DNA from: Euphorbia lathyris
Lineage: Eukaryota; Streptophyta; Magnoliopsida; Malpighiales; Euphorbiaceae
Assembly (NCBI RefSeq): GCF_963576675.1
Contig: NC_088915.1
Location: 7,569,001 to 7,633,000 of the forward strand
Direction of reading: 5' to 3'
DNA length: 64,000 nucleotides
Positions 32,836-43,923 of this stretch are shown in pieces. Below the pieces are notes generated by a model. It saw nothing but the letters and a program-made list of their open reading frames with translations, had not been told where the DNA came from and did no database searches. The first letter of the stretch is position 1. Each line of letters starts with the position of its first letter. A program made the position numbers and the translations under genes.

Positions 32836-34632
32836 ATGGTTGAGAACAACACTCGTTTCCTTCCAGGAAATCAAACAACACAGATACTCCCTGAGGGATT
32901 ATCAATTAGTCGGCCACCCTTGTTTTTCGGATCAAACTATACATTTTGGAAAAATAGGATGAAGAACTTTATTCAAGCTACCAACATGAGTGCGTGGCTT
33001 GCAATAGTTCAAGGCCCATATGTGCCTTACAAAACAGTTGACAACGAAAAAGTTGTCAAAAGTGAAACTGAGTGGTCAGAAGATGACCTTAAAAAATTAC
33101 AAAATAATACTTCGGCTATCAATATGCTTCACTGTGCGCTAGATGCTGCAGAGTATAACAAAATTTCAAGTTGTGAGTCAGCACAGGAAATATGGAAGAA
33201 GCTCGAAGTAACCTATGAAGGCACGAGCAAAGTCAAGGAATCTATAGTGAATCAGCATATGAGGCTATACGAGCTGTTCGAGATGAATGAAAATGAAGAC
33301 ATCTCAGAGATGAACTCAAGATTCACAAATATCATTAATGAGCTCAAACGACTTAGCAAGAACTTCACAGAAGAAGAGCAGGTGAAGAAAATCTTGAGGA
33401 GTCTACCCAAAAGCTGGCAAGCTAAGAAAACAGCTATGGAAGAAGCTCAGGACTTGACCACGTACAAATACGACGAGCCGATCAGATCTCTGCTGACTCA
33501 TGAGATCTCTATGAAAAACTTCGAAGAAAAAGAAAAGTCAGAAGACAAGAAGCAAAAATCTCTTGTCATGAAAACTGACTCAACCGAAGCTGACTCATCA
33601 GATGATGAGGAGATGGCCATGTTCACAAGGAAGATGGAGAAGCTGTTCAGAAAGAGTGACAAGAACAGCAAAAGGCCATTCAGAAGAAGCGACAAATACA
33701 GAGCTGAGTCCAGCGATAGCAGATACAAAAAGGACAGCTCAAAACCTGTCACATGCTTCGAGTGCCATCAAACTGGGCACATTAAGTCAAGCTGTCCCAA
33801 CTTAAAGAAAGAAAAGAAGGGAAGCAAAAAGGCAATGGTAGCCACATGGAGTGACAGTGATGAGTCAACCTCATCAAAAGCTGATGCAAATGAGACAGCA
33901 AATATATGCTTCATGGCCGATGACGCTGCTGACCAATGCCAATCTGAGCAAGCTGACCTCTCAGATGATACTGGCCAAGAGGAACACTCCAATGAGGTAA
34001 CATCTCTGCTCTTGCTTAGAAATGAAATGGTTAACGCCCTGAGTGATCTATATACACTGACTAAAAAGTGTAACAAGAAAATAAAGACACTCAGCAGGCG
34101 ATGTGATGAGATTGAAGAGGTCAAACTGAGTGACCTCCGATATCTTCTCCAAGACAACACCAGGCAAGATGAAAATTTAAAAGTCATGCATGGTTTTGTC
34201 TCGGAAGTCCAAACTGAGTCAAAGAAGCTTAGAAATGACATCACAACCATACAGAACCAGCTGAGCAAATCGGCTAAGAAAGGGTTCTATCCCAATACTG
34301 AGTATCAAGGTACTGGTCAGCATAAACGGTTCACTCAATGTGACTATTGTGGGAAAAGAGGACACACCATAGATGTGTGTTGGTATACTCGGCGGAATGT
34401 CCAATGTGACTTCTGCAGAAAGAAAGGTCATGCCACTAAGGTATGCTGGCATGCTCAGCACAATCATGCTGACCAAACTCAACATCACCCTCAAAGGGTA
34501 ACTTATTGTGACTTCTGTGGTAAAGCTGGCCACACAATAAATATATGTCGTCACAAATTAAAGCATGATGTAGCACCTGTCTATGCTAACCAACGAGGAC
34601 CCAAAAAGAATTGGGTACCTAAAGATGAATGA
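32836..34632 (+). CDS. Gag polyprotein of element A
   Basis: An open frame of 598 codons starting 50 bp behind the primer site. The first ~230 residues are a copia gag domain (UBN2-like; WKNRMKNFIQA, then ALDAAEYNKI, EIWKKLEVTYEGT and LRSLPKSW). One CCHC zinc knuckle starts at C307 (CFECHQTGHIKSSC). A charged, probably coiled region follows, then three more knuckles starting at C502, C524 and C558. The product would coat the genomic RNA and form the particle. The stop TGA at 34630-34632 is followed in the same frame by pol (ATG at 34639), so gag and pol are one frame broken by one stop. No lesion is visible in gag itself. Confidence 0.93.
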   Translation: MVENNTRFLPGNQTTQILPEGLSISRPPLFFGSNYTFWKNRMKNFIQATNMSAWLAIVQGPYVPYKTVDNEKVVKSETEWSEDDLKKLQNNTSAINMLHCALDAAEYNKISSCESAQEIWKKLEVTYEGTSKVKESIVNQHMRLYELFEMNENEDISEMNSRFTNIINELKRLSKNFTEEEQVKKILRSLPKSWQAKKTAMEEAQDLTTYKYDEPIRSLLTHEISMKNFEEKEKSEDKKQKSLVMKTDSTEADSSDDEEMAMFTRKMEKLFRKSDKNSKRPFRRSDKYRAESSDSRYKKDSSKPVTCFECHQTGHIKSSCPNLKKEKKGSKKAMVATWSDSDESTSSKADANETANICFMADDAADQCQSEQADLSDDTGQEEHSNEVTSLLLLRNEMVNALSDLYTLTKKCNKKIKTLSRRCDEIEEVKLSDLRYLLQDNTRQDENLKVMHGFVSEVQTESKKLRNDITTIQNQLSKSAKKGFYPNTEYQGTGQHKRFTQCDYCGKRGHTIDVCWYTRRNVQCDFCRKKGHATKVCWHAQHNHADQTQHHPQRVTYCDFCGKAGHTINICRHKLKHDVAPVYANQRGPKKNWVPKDE

Positions 34633-36453
34633 TTCAAAATGCAGGTGAGCCTGAGGTGCGTGGAGAAGTCAAAGCTTTGGTATATTGACAGCGCATGCTC
34701 GAGGCATATGACTGGTGATGAAACTCAATTCATCACACTTGAGCGTAAACGAGGTGGAAGTGTAAGCTTCGGAGATAATAAAAAGGGTAAGATAGTCGGT
34801 TCAGGTACTATCGGAGGTAGCCCTACTATTGAGTCAGTCTCCTTAGTCAGAGGTCTCAAATATAACCTATTGTGCGTAGCTCAGCTGTGTGATAGCGGTA
34901 GAAAGGTTGTATTTGATGCCACTGAGTGTCGGATACTCGAGGGAAAAATAAACAATTTGATTTTAACTGCCCCTCATGTTGACAATGTGTACATATTGAG
35001 TTTAGAAAAGAATTTTTCAAAAAATATATGCTTAGTGTCAAAGGAGGACAACTCCTGGCTATGGCATAAGAGACTTGGTCATGTAAGCATGGACCTCCTT
35101 GCCAAATTAGCAAGAAAGCAATTAGTTGAGGGATTGCCCAAACTTAGATTTGAGAAAGATCAATTATGTAATGCTTGTCAGCAAGGTAAACAAACGAAAA
35201 AGTCTTTTCAAAGTAAAAATATTGTCTCAACCAAGCGCCCATTGGAATTACTACATTTGGACCTTTTCGGACATGTCCAGCCACTCAGCTTGGGCGGTAA
35301 GATATTTTCCTTAGTTATTGTAGACGATTTCTCTAGGTATACTTGGATCATCTTGCTGAGTAGCAAGGATGAAACATTTGAGATGTTCTCCACATTAGTC
35401 AAAAGACTTGAAACTGACAAAGACCTAAAAGTAGCTCATATTAGAAGTGATAATGGCGGAGAATTCAAAAACCAACAGTTTGACGAATTCTATGAAGTCA
35501 GTGGCATTGACCATAATTTTTCTGCTCCTAGGACTCCTCAACAAAATGGGGTTGTTGAAAGGAAGAACAGAACAATAGTTGAAATTGCTAGGACAATGCT
35601 GAGCGAAAATAGGCTTCCAAAGTATTTCTGGGGTGAAGCTGTCCACACAGCATGCTATATACTAAATAGGGCTTTAGTTAGACCTATACTCAAGAAAACC
35701 CCTTATGAACTTTGGAAAGGACGAAAGCCCAACATTGGCTACTTTTGTGCCTTTGGGTGTAAATGTTTTATACTCAACACAAAAGAAAACCTTGCTAAAT
35801 TTGATGCTAAAGCTGACGAAGCGATCTTTCTTGGGTACTCAACTAACAGTAAAGCATATAGGGTGTATAATAAACGAACTCAGGTTGTAGAAGAGTCTGT
35901 ACATGTTGAGTTCGACGAAACTGACCCTGCAGGAAAGATAACTCAGTCTGCCGAAGATGACCCAAGCTCAGCTTCCGCTGACCAAAATGGAGCCGCTGAG
36001 TCATCACCATAAGGGCTGACCAAAGGTAAACACGAACCCGAAGTTACCTTTGCTAACCAATCTACTCCTGCAGATATTGTAGAAACACATATTCCAGACA
36101 ACTCAACATTACCTAAAGAAGTCAAAATTCTAAGAGGACACTCGGAGAAGTCCATTCTTGATGCTGCTGAAAAAAGCTGATGATGAGAGATCATCTTAGA
36201 AAATATCTCAGCAATGTTGCATTCGTCTCAGTCTATCAACCAAAGAACTTCACCGATGCTGAGCACGACGAATTCTGGATCAATGCTATGCAAGAAGAGC
36301 TTGATCAATTCAAAAGAAATGAGGTATGAGATTTAGTACCAAAACCTAGGAATCAAAAGATCATAGGAACTCAGTGGGTCTTTAGAAACAAATTAGATGA
36401 GCAAGGCAATGTAGTCAGAAACAAAGCCCGACTTGTAGCCCAAGGCTATAGTC
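34633..36453 (+). pseudogene. Pol of element A, 5' part: protease, integrase, start of reverse transcriptase
   Basis: Counted from the ATG at 34639: aspartic protease motif YIDSACSRH (D17), a zinc-binding GAG-pre-integrase domain (HKRLGH near 142 and C-x2-C), and an integrase core with D (HLDLFG, ~206), D (RSDNGGE, ~269) and E (VVERKN, ~306). The frame stops at a TAA (36010-36012), shifts near 36170 and meets a TGA near 36327 within the beginning of the reverse transcriptase region (QEELDQFKRNEV). At 36453 the coding sequence is cut by the Angela-like insertion and continues at 46012. The element cannot make a complete pol. Confidence 0.88.
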
Positions 36454-38536
36454 TGTTGGGGTTTAGTGTCCTATATAAACAATTGTTCTAGGATACAAAC
36501 TTAATGTAAATAAATTGTTCTTTATATCATTTGTTTAATGAGATATATGTTTTATAACTATATAAAGGCAATCCCTTTTAAGCACTAAATAAAGTCTAAT
36601 AAAAGGAAATCCGTAAATTTATTTAAAGTGATTATAAAGTGTTCATACAAGCATGAAGTGAGAAAAAACTTTATAGTAAACTGATAAACTTAAAACCACC
36701 CCAAGTCAAGTGATATGTTTGGGATTGACATATCACTGTTGAGACTTGTATGTAACAATGTCTTCTGTCCGACAGAAAGCTGATCTCACAAGCTTCATAT
36801 ATACAGATATCTGGACAGTTACATAGATCCGATGAAACGTTGTTCATTAGGATTGGGGATCCGATTTGAGATAACAGGATGGGTAGATTCATCCTTGTCA
36901 CTTGTTCATCTCATTGGTATTAATAGGTACAACTAATCCTCAGACTCAAAGGAATATTAATTGGTATTCTGGATTACGGAATGTGATGCTTTGACTCTGG
37001 TGTAACACGATCCTTAATAGAGATGACTCTGGGGTGTGAACAGTAGACGTTGGGTATCACAGGAAGTAATTGCGAAGTCGTTATATATTGGATTGAGCAT
37101 TTATCACTCCCGATAAATGGGAGATACATCCATGGATCGCTTGTGGAAGACTCGACTCTAAATCCTTTCAAGGTGATAGCTTAAGAGTAAGAAATACAGA
37201 TTTCACTTAACCTATCTTTTTGAGTTGACTCGGCCTGTACAAGTAAAACGAACGTCTCGCTATATGTGACTTGACATCACCCATAGTCATAAGATTCAGT
37301 TCAAGGATGTAGTTAATAAAGGATCGAATTATACTGTAACTAATACGGAAAAGTTAACGACAGAATCAACCTGTCTTCTTATAGCTCTGGGGAAATGATT
37401 ACGGACTTGTTAATCACATACTTTGTACATCATTCCGTTATGCAAAGATTAAATATAATTCTTTGAAAATTAATTTAATAACGTTGCATACGGCTAGAAG
37501 CAATAAGAACCTAATGGATTACACATAAGACTTGGAACCTAAAAGAGAGATAGATGTTAATTAATTGATAGAAGCCCAATTGAGCCCAATAAGGCCCATG
37601 GACATAAGGGGGTCGAAATTCATGTAATGATATACATGAATAATTAATTTGATTTTGTTAATCCTAATTAGATTAGGAATATGAATTAAATTAATTAAGA
37701 GATAATTAAGTTAGGAGTTTTAATTAGATTAATATACTCATATTATTATCCAATAAGGTTATTATTATTATCCTTAATATATTAGATATATAGTGAGATA
37801 ATAATTAGGAATTCTATTCCGAATGGAATTCCTATTCAGTAACCTAATTCTATCTAACTATGGATTAGATACAAGAGATTATAAATACCCCTTCCCTTGA
37901 GATTTTCGAAATCTAAGCAAGCCATACCCTACTTGTGATTTTCGAAATTCACCTAGTCTAAGTGAGAGAAAATTCGACACCCCTAGTTCGAGGACGAGAT
38001 TTCTCTACGGCTTCGTTTGATCAATTAATTTTCATCTATTTCTTTTATCCTTGATCTTGTGTTGATTAATTAGAGGCAATCTACTTTGGTTGCTATTCAA
38101 CGGTTGATTCTAAATTAATCCTCCCGTGTTTTATTTCGTGTTTGGGAACTCGAAAAAGAAAAACAAACAAAAGGGAGAAATTCGTTTTACTACTCCTACA
38201 TCAGGTCAGTTCACGATTTCGCGGATTCCCGGAGATTGAACCGTCGGATCGTCGCGATTTTTGGACAGGAGCTTCTAGACATATTCTTTCACGTTTCACC
38301 GAAGGGATTGTCGTTCGGAGGTCTGGAAGGTTTGTTTCGGATAGGGGAAGATTGGTAGACAGTTTCTATCTCTTTTGAAGTTGTGGGCACTTCATTAACA
38401 ACGGTAGATTGATCATCAAGAGGTAATTCTTCTTATCCCTCTTTATATGAAATAACGGTTAACGGATCTTGTGGTTTATGGAAATGGGTTAAAAATTTTA
38501 TATTTCCGCTGCTATACCTTAGCCTAATTTCCAACA
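36454..38536 (+). repeat. 5' LTR of the Angela-like element
   Basis: It runs from TGTTGGGG to CCAACA, 2083 bp. A TATA box TTATAAATA is at 37879-37887. About 50 bp upstream of it, AGGAATTC (37807-37814) pairs with GAATTCCT (to 37833) in a near-perfect 27-nt hairpin. ORFs inside the LTR occur identically in the 3' LTR and are not genes. Confidence 0.92.
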
Positions 38537-38537
38537 G

Positions 38538-38550
38538 TGGTATCAGAGAC
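38538..38550 (+). promoter_or_regulatory. Primer-binding site of the Angela-like element
   Basis: TGGTATCAGAGAC follows the 5' LTR after one base. It matches the initiator-tRNA-Met site TGGTATCAGAGC except for an extra A near the end. Confidence 0.8.
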
Positions 38551-40161
38551 ATCGTTAAATCCGTTATTTCATATATGAAAATTTAGAAGTTTTTCAATAG
38601 GATTGAATAAATATTTATAGTTAGGATTAATTAACAAATTGTTTTGATTAATTGATTCTAAAGATAAATAAGTTTTAATTAATTATTAATTAAAATAGAT
38701 TATGCGTATGTTCCTAATTATTTTGGCTGATAATCATTATAACGAAATCTATTAGTTTTATAGTTAGATTGATAAAATCAGTTTTATTAATTCTAAAGAT
38801 AAAACGGAAATCTATAGTAGTTTTTCCTATTTTCTGAAAATCGTTTTAAAACCGTTTTAGAACTGATATATATATATATATATTTAAAATCGTTTTTATA
38901 TTTAAATATATATGTTTCAGAAATTGATAATTTTCTGTTTTGATTATCGAATGAAAATTTGTTTAAAAGTTTGTTTTACCAATTTGTAAATCAAAATGTT
39001 AAATGAATTAAAATCAAAATAATTGGGACGTGCATAATTAAAGTTTTGTATAGTTATATTAATCTAAAGATTAATATAAAAGATACGAAACTATTAGAAG
39101 TAAAATTGGATGAAAGTTAATTTGATATGTTAATGTGATTAACATAAATACTACATAAGATAGTTATGTAATCAACCAATTAAATTTATTTAATTGAGTC
39201 TATGCATTTTTGGAGTTATGGACATATTTGGACCCACTTTAGTCTTTTGGTATTTTTGAAATAGGGTCTGCGAGTCCTGCCTTTCTACTATCTATTGTAA
39301 TTTCTCCTCTCATCTGATTCCTTTCAATTCAATTGAAGTTTTCTTTAGTAGTATAGAAATTAATATGTAATTTCAAGGCGTCATGGAGAAGACGGAGGAC
39401 CTAAAGAGAAATATGTAATTGTTAGTATTTCCTTAGGTTTGCCCTTTTATTCCGTCTCTGGCTCGATGGAATAATTTAGATGATATGTCCATAACGCCAA
39501 TGTATGTGAATGTATGTGTCTGATGTATGCTAAAGCAAATCAAGACTAAGTTAGATTATGAGACCTAAAATAAAATCCCTCATTAAAAAGTTAAGTAAAT
39601 AAACAAGTTATTAAAATCGGTTGCCCCTCCCTAATATTATAATTCAGCCGGCAGTGCTGAGGGCCTTTGGGTTGTTGAGTAAACTCAAGCTCGGGGTCCT
39701 TTCGGTAACACCTGAATTATCGAAAATCATTTTTCATGAATATGGGGTAATACTTAAATTAGATTATGATAATTGGATGAGTAAACTCATGTTGTCATAA
39801 ACTAATGGGCAAGACGGTTGGGATTAATATAAATAGCATATTAGTTACTAATGTGGTTAGTAACCCAATAACCTAGGAATCACATTAAAGATGTGATTGA
39901 TTACATGAATCTACCTAATGAATGAGACTAGCTTGTTGAGTAAACTCAAGGCGAAATCTCAGGAGTTAGGATCCTAGCTCACTAAAGGATTTGTGAAATT
40001 CTTCGAATTAATATGGAGGGCTATTAATTTGGCAAAATAGTGGGAGCAATCTAAAATAAACTAAAAGGCCTATAATTTTAGATTGATATACTTTAAGCAA
40101 ATGAATGACATACGTTTACTCTTTCTCACTCTCAAGTTTAATTAAACCCACTCTTATAATC
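38551..40161 (+). promoter_or_regulatory. Long untranslated leader of the Angela-like element
   Basis: About 1.6 kb without coding capacity separates the primer site from gag. Three near-identical small hairpins occur: TTGAGTAAACTCAA at 39675-39688 and 39936-39949, and ATGAGTAAACTCAT at 39777-39790. Long leaders with dimerisation/packaging signals are known for BARE-1. Whether these hairpins have that role is inference. Confidence 0.6.
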
Positions 40162-40949
40162 ATGACTAAAACCAATCTGCAAAACATTCTTACCGATAAC
40201 AAATTGAATGGTTCAAACTTCACCGACTGGTTTCGTAACCTCAAAATTGTTTTGAAGTTCGATAAAATAGGGTATGTACTTGATACATCGATACCCCTCT
40301 CCCTGCTGATGATGCTCCCATTGAGGAAATTGATGCTTACCAGAAGCATAAGGCTGATGATGATCATGCCGGATGCATCATACTTGCATCGATGACACCG
40401 GAATTACAAAGGCAACATGGGGAAATGGATGCCTATTCCATCATCATGCACCTAAAGGAATTGTTCGGGAAACAAACCAGGTGCGAACGCTACGAGATAT
40501 CCAAGTTGCTATATCGTAGTAGGATGCAAGAGGGCACATCTGTCATGACACATTGTGTCAAAATGATTGGCTACATTACCAAACTTTCTAGTATTGGATT
40601 TGCGATGGATAACGAATTAAGTATAGACTTAATTCTTCAATCCCTCCCAGAAAGTTATTCACAGTTCATTATGAACTATCAGATGAATGACTTGCAAACC
40701 TCTCTTGAATAGCTTGCAAATATGCTCAAGTTAGTTGAGCCCAATATGAAGAAAGACAAAGCCATACCGGCTCTTGTCATTGAGGGATCAAAGAAAAGGA
40801 AAGGGAGCTATCCCAATCCTAATTATCCCAAGAAAGGTAAGAAAGTCGTGCCCTACAAAGCTAAAGGAAAGGAAGTGAAGAAGCCCAAAGGAGAGTGCCA
40901 CTTCTGTGGTAAAGACGGGCATTGGAAAAGAAACTGTTGGTGTACTTAG
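40162..40949 (+). pseudogene. Gag of the Angela-like element, broken
   Basis: The ATG at 40162 starts MTKTNLQNILTDNKLNGSNF, typical of this gag family. The frame shifts near 40292 (one base lost within a C-run) and continues in the next frame from about 40295. It meets a TAG at 40710-40712 and then runs through a basic lysine-rich part to the zinc knuckle CHFCGKDGHWKRNC (about 40896-40937), ending at TAG 40947-40949. Two lesions thus precede the knuckle. Confidence 0.85.
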
Positions 40950-43909
40950 CCTTCCTCAAAAGGGGAAGAAGCTGGGACTTCAACATCTGGTATGTTTTAT
41001 ATTGAAATTTCACAGTCTGAATCTTTTGGTACTTGATACCGGATGCAGCCTGAGGATATTCCAGGAATATCTAGAAATATTATTTCTATTAGCCGCCTTG
41101 TTGACGACGGCTTTTCATATTTCAATAAAAGACAAGAGTTGCAATTTTTTTATAAAGATTCGATCTTTTATTTTTCAGGAATTTCACAAAATGGGATTTA
41201 TGTGTTAGATAACAAAATTCCTGTTTTGCAATTGATACCAAAAGACATAAGCTAGATAATTCAACTTACTTGTGGCATTGTCGTTTAGGCCACATAAACA
41301 AGAGACGCATGCTAAAGCTACATTCAGATGGGCTTATAGATCCAATCGATCCCGAATCATTGGAAACATGCGAATCATGTTTAAAAGGTAAAATGACAAA
41401 GACACCCTTTAGCAATAAAGGTGAGCGTGTATCAGACACTCTAGGACTCATTCATTCAGATGTATGTGGTCCTATGTCAGTCCAAGCAAGAGGAGGATTC
41501 AGATTCTTCATAAGCTTCATAGATGACCATACCTGATATGGTTACATCTACTTGATGAAGCATAAGTCAGAAGCTTTTTAGAAATTCAAATGCTTCAAGA
41601 ATGAAATATAAAATCAATTAGGAAAGAAAATAAAGACGCTTCGATCTGATCGAGGTGGCGAATATCTTTCAGATGATTTTCTGAATTATCTAACTGAATG
41701 TGGGATATGCTCACAATGAACACCTCCCTATACACCACAACACAATGGTGTGTCCGAGAGGAGAAACCGTACCCTATTAGATATGGTACGATCCATGATG
41801 AGCATGGCCTTACTTCCAAAGACGTTCTGGGGCTATGCCTTAGAAACTGCCCTCTTCACCCTAAATCGAGTACCAACTAAATCCGCTAGTTCCACACCAT
41901 ATGAATCGTTAGTTGGTAGGAAATCCGTGTTTTCATTTATGAGAGTATGGGGTTGTTCAGCCTTTGTCAAACGCATTGCGTCCGACAAACTAGATTCGAA
42001 ATCTGATAAATGTTTCTTCATTGGATACCCTAAGGAAACTATGGGATATTACTTCTATCATCCAGATGATCAGAAAGTAATCGTATCCAAGCACGCAACC
42101 TTCTTAGAGAAAGAGTTTCTCGAAGAAACACAAAAGGGAAGCATGATTGAACTTGACGAAGTTCAAGAAGAAGAAACACCGACTGAAACAACAGAGGCAG
42201 TTGAGGTACCCGAAGGAGTCCCATTAGATGAGACTCCAGTGCCACCTATTCGTAGATCACAAAGAGTTCGTGAACTCCCAGTTAGATATGGTTTTCTAGT
42301 GGGAGATGATAATGAGGTTCCCGTGTTAGACGACGAACAAGAAAACTACGAAGAGGCTCTTACTAGTCTAGATTCTAAAGCATGGCTTGAGGCCATGGAT
42401 TCTGAAATGGATTCCATGTATACTAACCAAGTGTGGACTTTGGTTGATCCACCCGAAGGGATAATACCCATTGGGTGCAGGTGGATCTTCAAAAAGAAGA
42501 CAGACATGGATGGAAAGGTTAGCACCTACAAAGCTAGGTTAGTAGCGAAAGGATATCGTTAGAAGCAAGGAATTGATTATGACGAAACTTTCTCTCATGT
42601 GGCTATGTCCAAATCAATCAGAATCATGCTTGCAATTGCCGCTCACTACGATTATGAGATTTGGCAAATGGATGTGAAAACAGCTTTCCTAAACGGAAAC
42701 CTGCTTGAGGATGTATATATGATGCAGCCTGAAGGTTTCATATCGAAGGATGCAAATAAAGTTTGCAAACTTCTGAGATCCATTTATGGCCTCAAGCAAG
42801 CATCTAGAAGCTGGAATAAGCGTTTTGACGAAACCATAAAACAATTTGGTTTTGAACAAAATTGCGAAGAAGCTTGCATTTACAAGAAAGCAAGTGGGAG
42901 CTCTATAGCATTTCTCATACTATATGTGGATGATATATTATTAATAGGAAATGACGTTGCTCTCTTACAGTCAGTGAAAGTATGGTTATCTGGTAACTTC
43001 TCAATGAAAGACCTTGGTGAAGCAGCTTATATACTTGGTATAAAGATCTATAGAGATAGATCGAGAAGACTGCTTGGTCTTTCACATGCTACATACATTG
43101 AAAAGGTGCTAAATCGGTTTAGCATGCTTGAATCGAAACGAGGTAACTTACCCATGTTACATGGAGTAAAGTTAAACAATCATCAATGTCCTAAAACCGA
43201 TGATGATAAACGACGCATGGATGTAGTCCCGTACGCCAACGCAATCGGTTCGATTATGTATGCTATGCTATGCACTAGACCTGACGTAGCGTTCACGTTA
43301 TCTGTAACGAGTCGTTACCAAGGGAATCCGGGAGACGAGCATTGGATTGCCGTCAAGAACATTCTTAAGTACTTGAGAAGAACTAAACATATGTTCCTAG
43401 TGTACGGAGAAGGTGATCTGAAAATAGAAGGATTTTCAGACGCAAGTCATCTCACAGATGAGAATGATTATAAATCCCAATCAGGATACCTGTTTATCTT
43501 GAATGGGGGCACGGTCAGTTGGAAGAGTTCCAAGCAGGGAAGCGTAGCTTTCTCTACGACCGAGTCAGAGTATATCGCAGCTGCGGAAGCAGCAAAGGAA
43601 GCGGTTTGGATTAGAAAGTTCATTACAGAACTAGGTGTGGTGCCTGACATTGTTAATCCCATTACACTGTACTGTGATAACAATGGAGCCATTGCGCAAG
43701 CAAAGGAACCATGGTCTCATAATGCATCCAAGCATTACCTTAAGCGATACCACATCATTAGAGAGATTGTGGCTAGAGGAGATGTGAGAATAGAAAGAGT
43801 ACCTACAGAGGACAACGTTGTAGATCCGTTGACAAAGCCTTTAACCCAGAGAATACATGCTCGTCATTTAATTTCTACTGGGATAAGTTTTAGAAACAAT
43901 TGGCTTTAG
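40950..43909 (+). pseudogene. Pol of the Angela-like element, broken
   Basis: The protease is reduced to LDTGC near 41032, directly followed by the GAG-pre-integrase start (ISRNIISISRLV), so most of it is deleted. Next come integrase (HSDVCGP, RSDRGGEY, HNGVSERRNRT), reverse transcriptase with intact YVDD (near 42928-42939) and RNase H (SQSGY, STTESEYIA, CDNNGAI). Breaks include a stop at 41253-41255 with frame change, TGA 41534-41536, TAG near 41579, TAA near 41608, a frame change near 41705 and TAG 42560-42562. From 42599 to 43909 the frame is open. It could not encode its own full enzyme set. Confidence 0.88.
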
Positions 43910-43912
43910 TCC

Positions 43913-43923
43913 AAGTGGGAGTA
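43913..43923 (+). promoter_or_regulatory. Polypurine tract of the Angela-like element
   Basis: AAGTGGGAGTA immediately precedes the 3' LTR and matches the position and composition of a plus-strand primer site. Confidence 0.75.

Noticed and set aside
33768..34268. 166-codon ORF antisense to gag of element A
   Set aside because: It is the reverse of a well-supported gag frame, with Ser/Leu-rich composition typical of antisense reading.
36671..36901. Minus-strand 76-codon ORF
   Set aside because: The identical ORF recurs at 44139-44369 because both lie at the same place in the two LTRs of the Angela-like element. LTR shadow.
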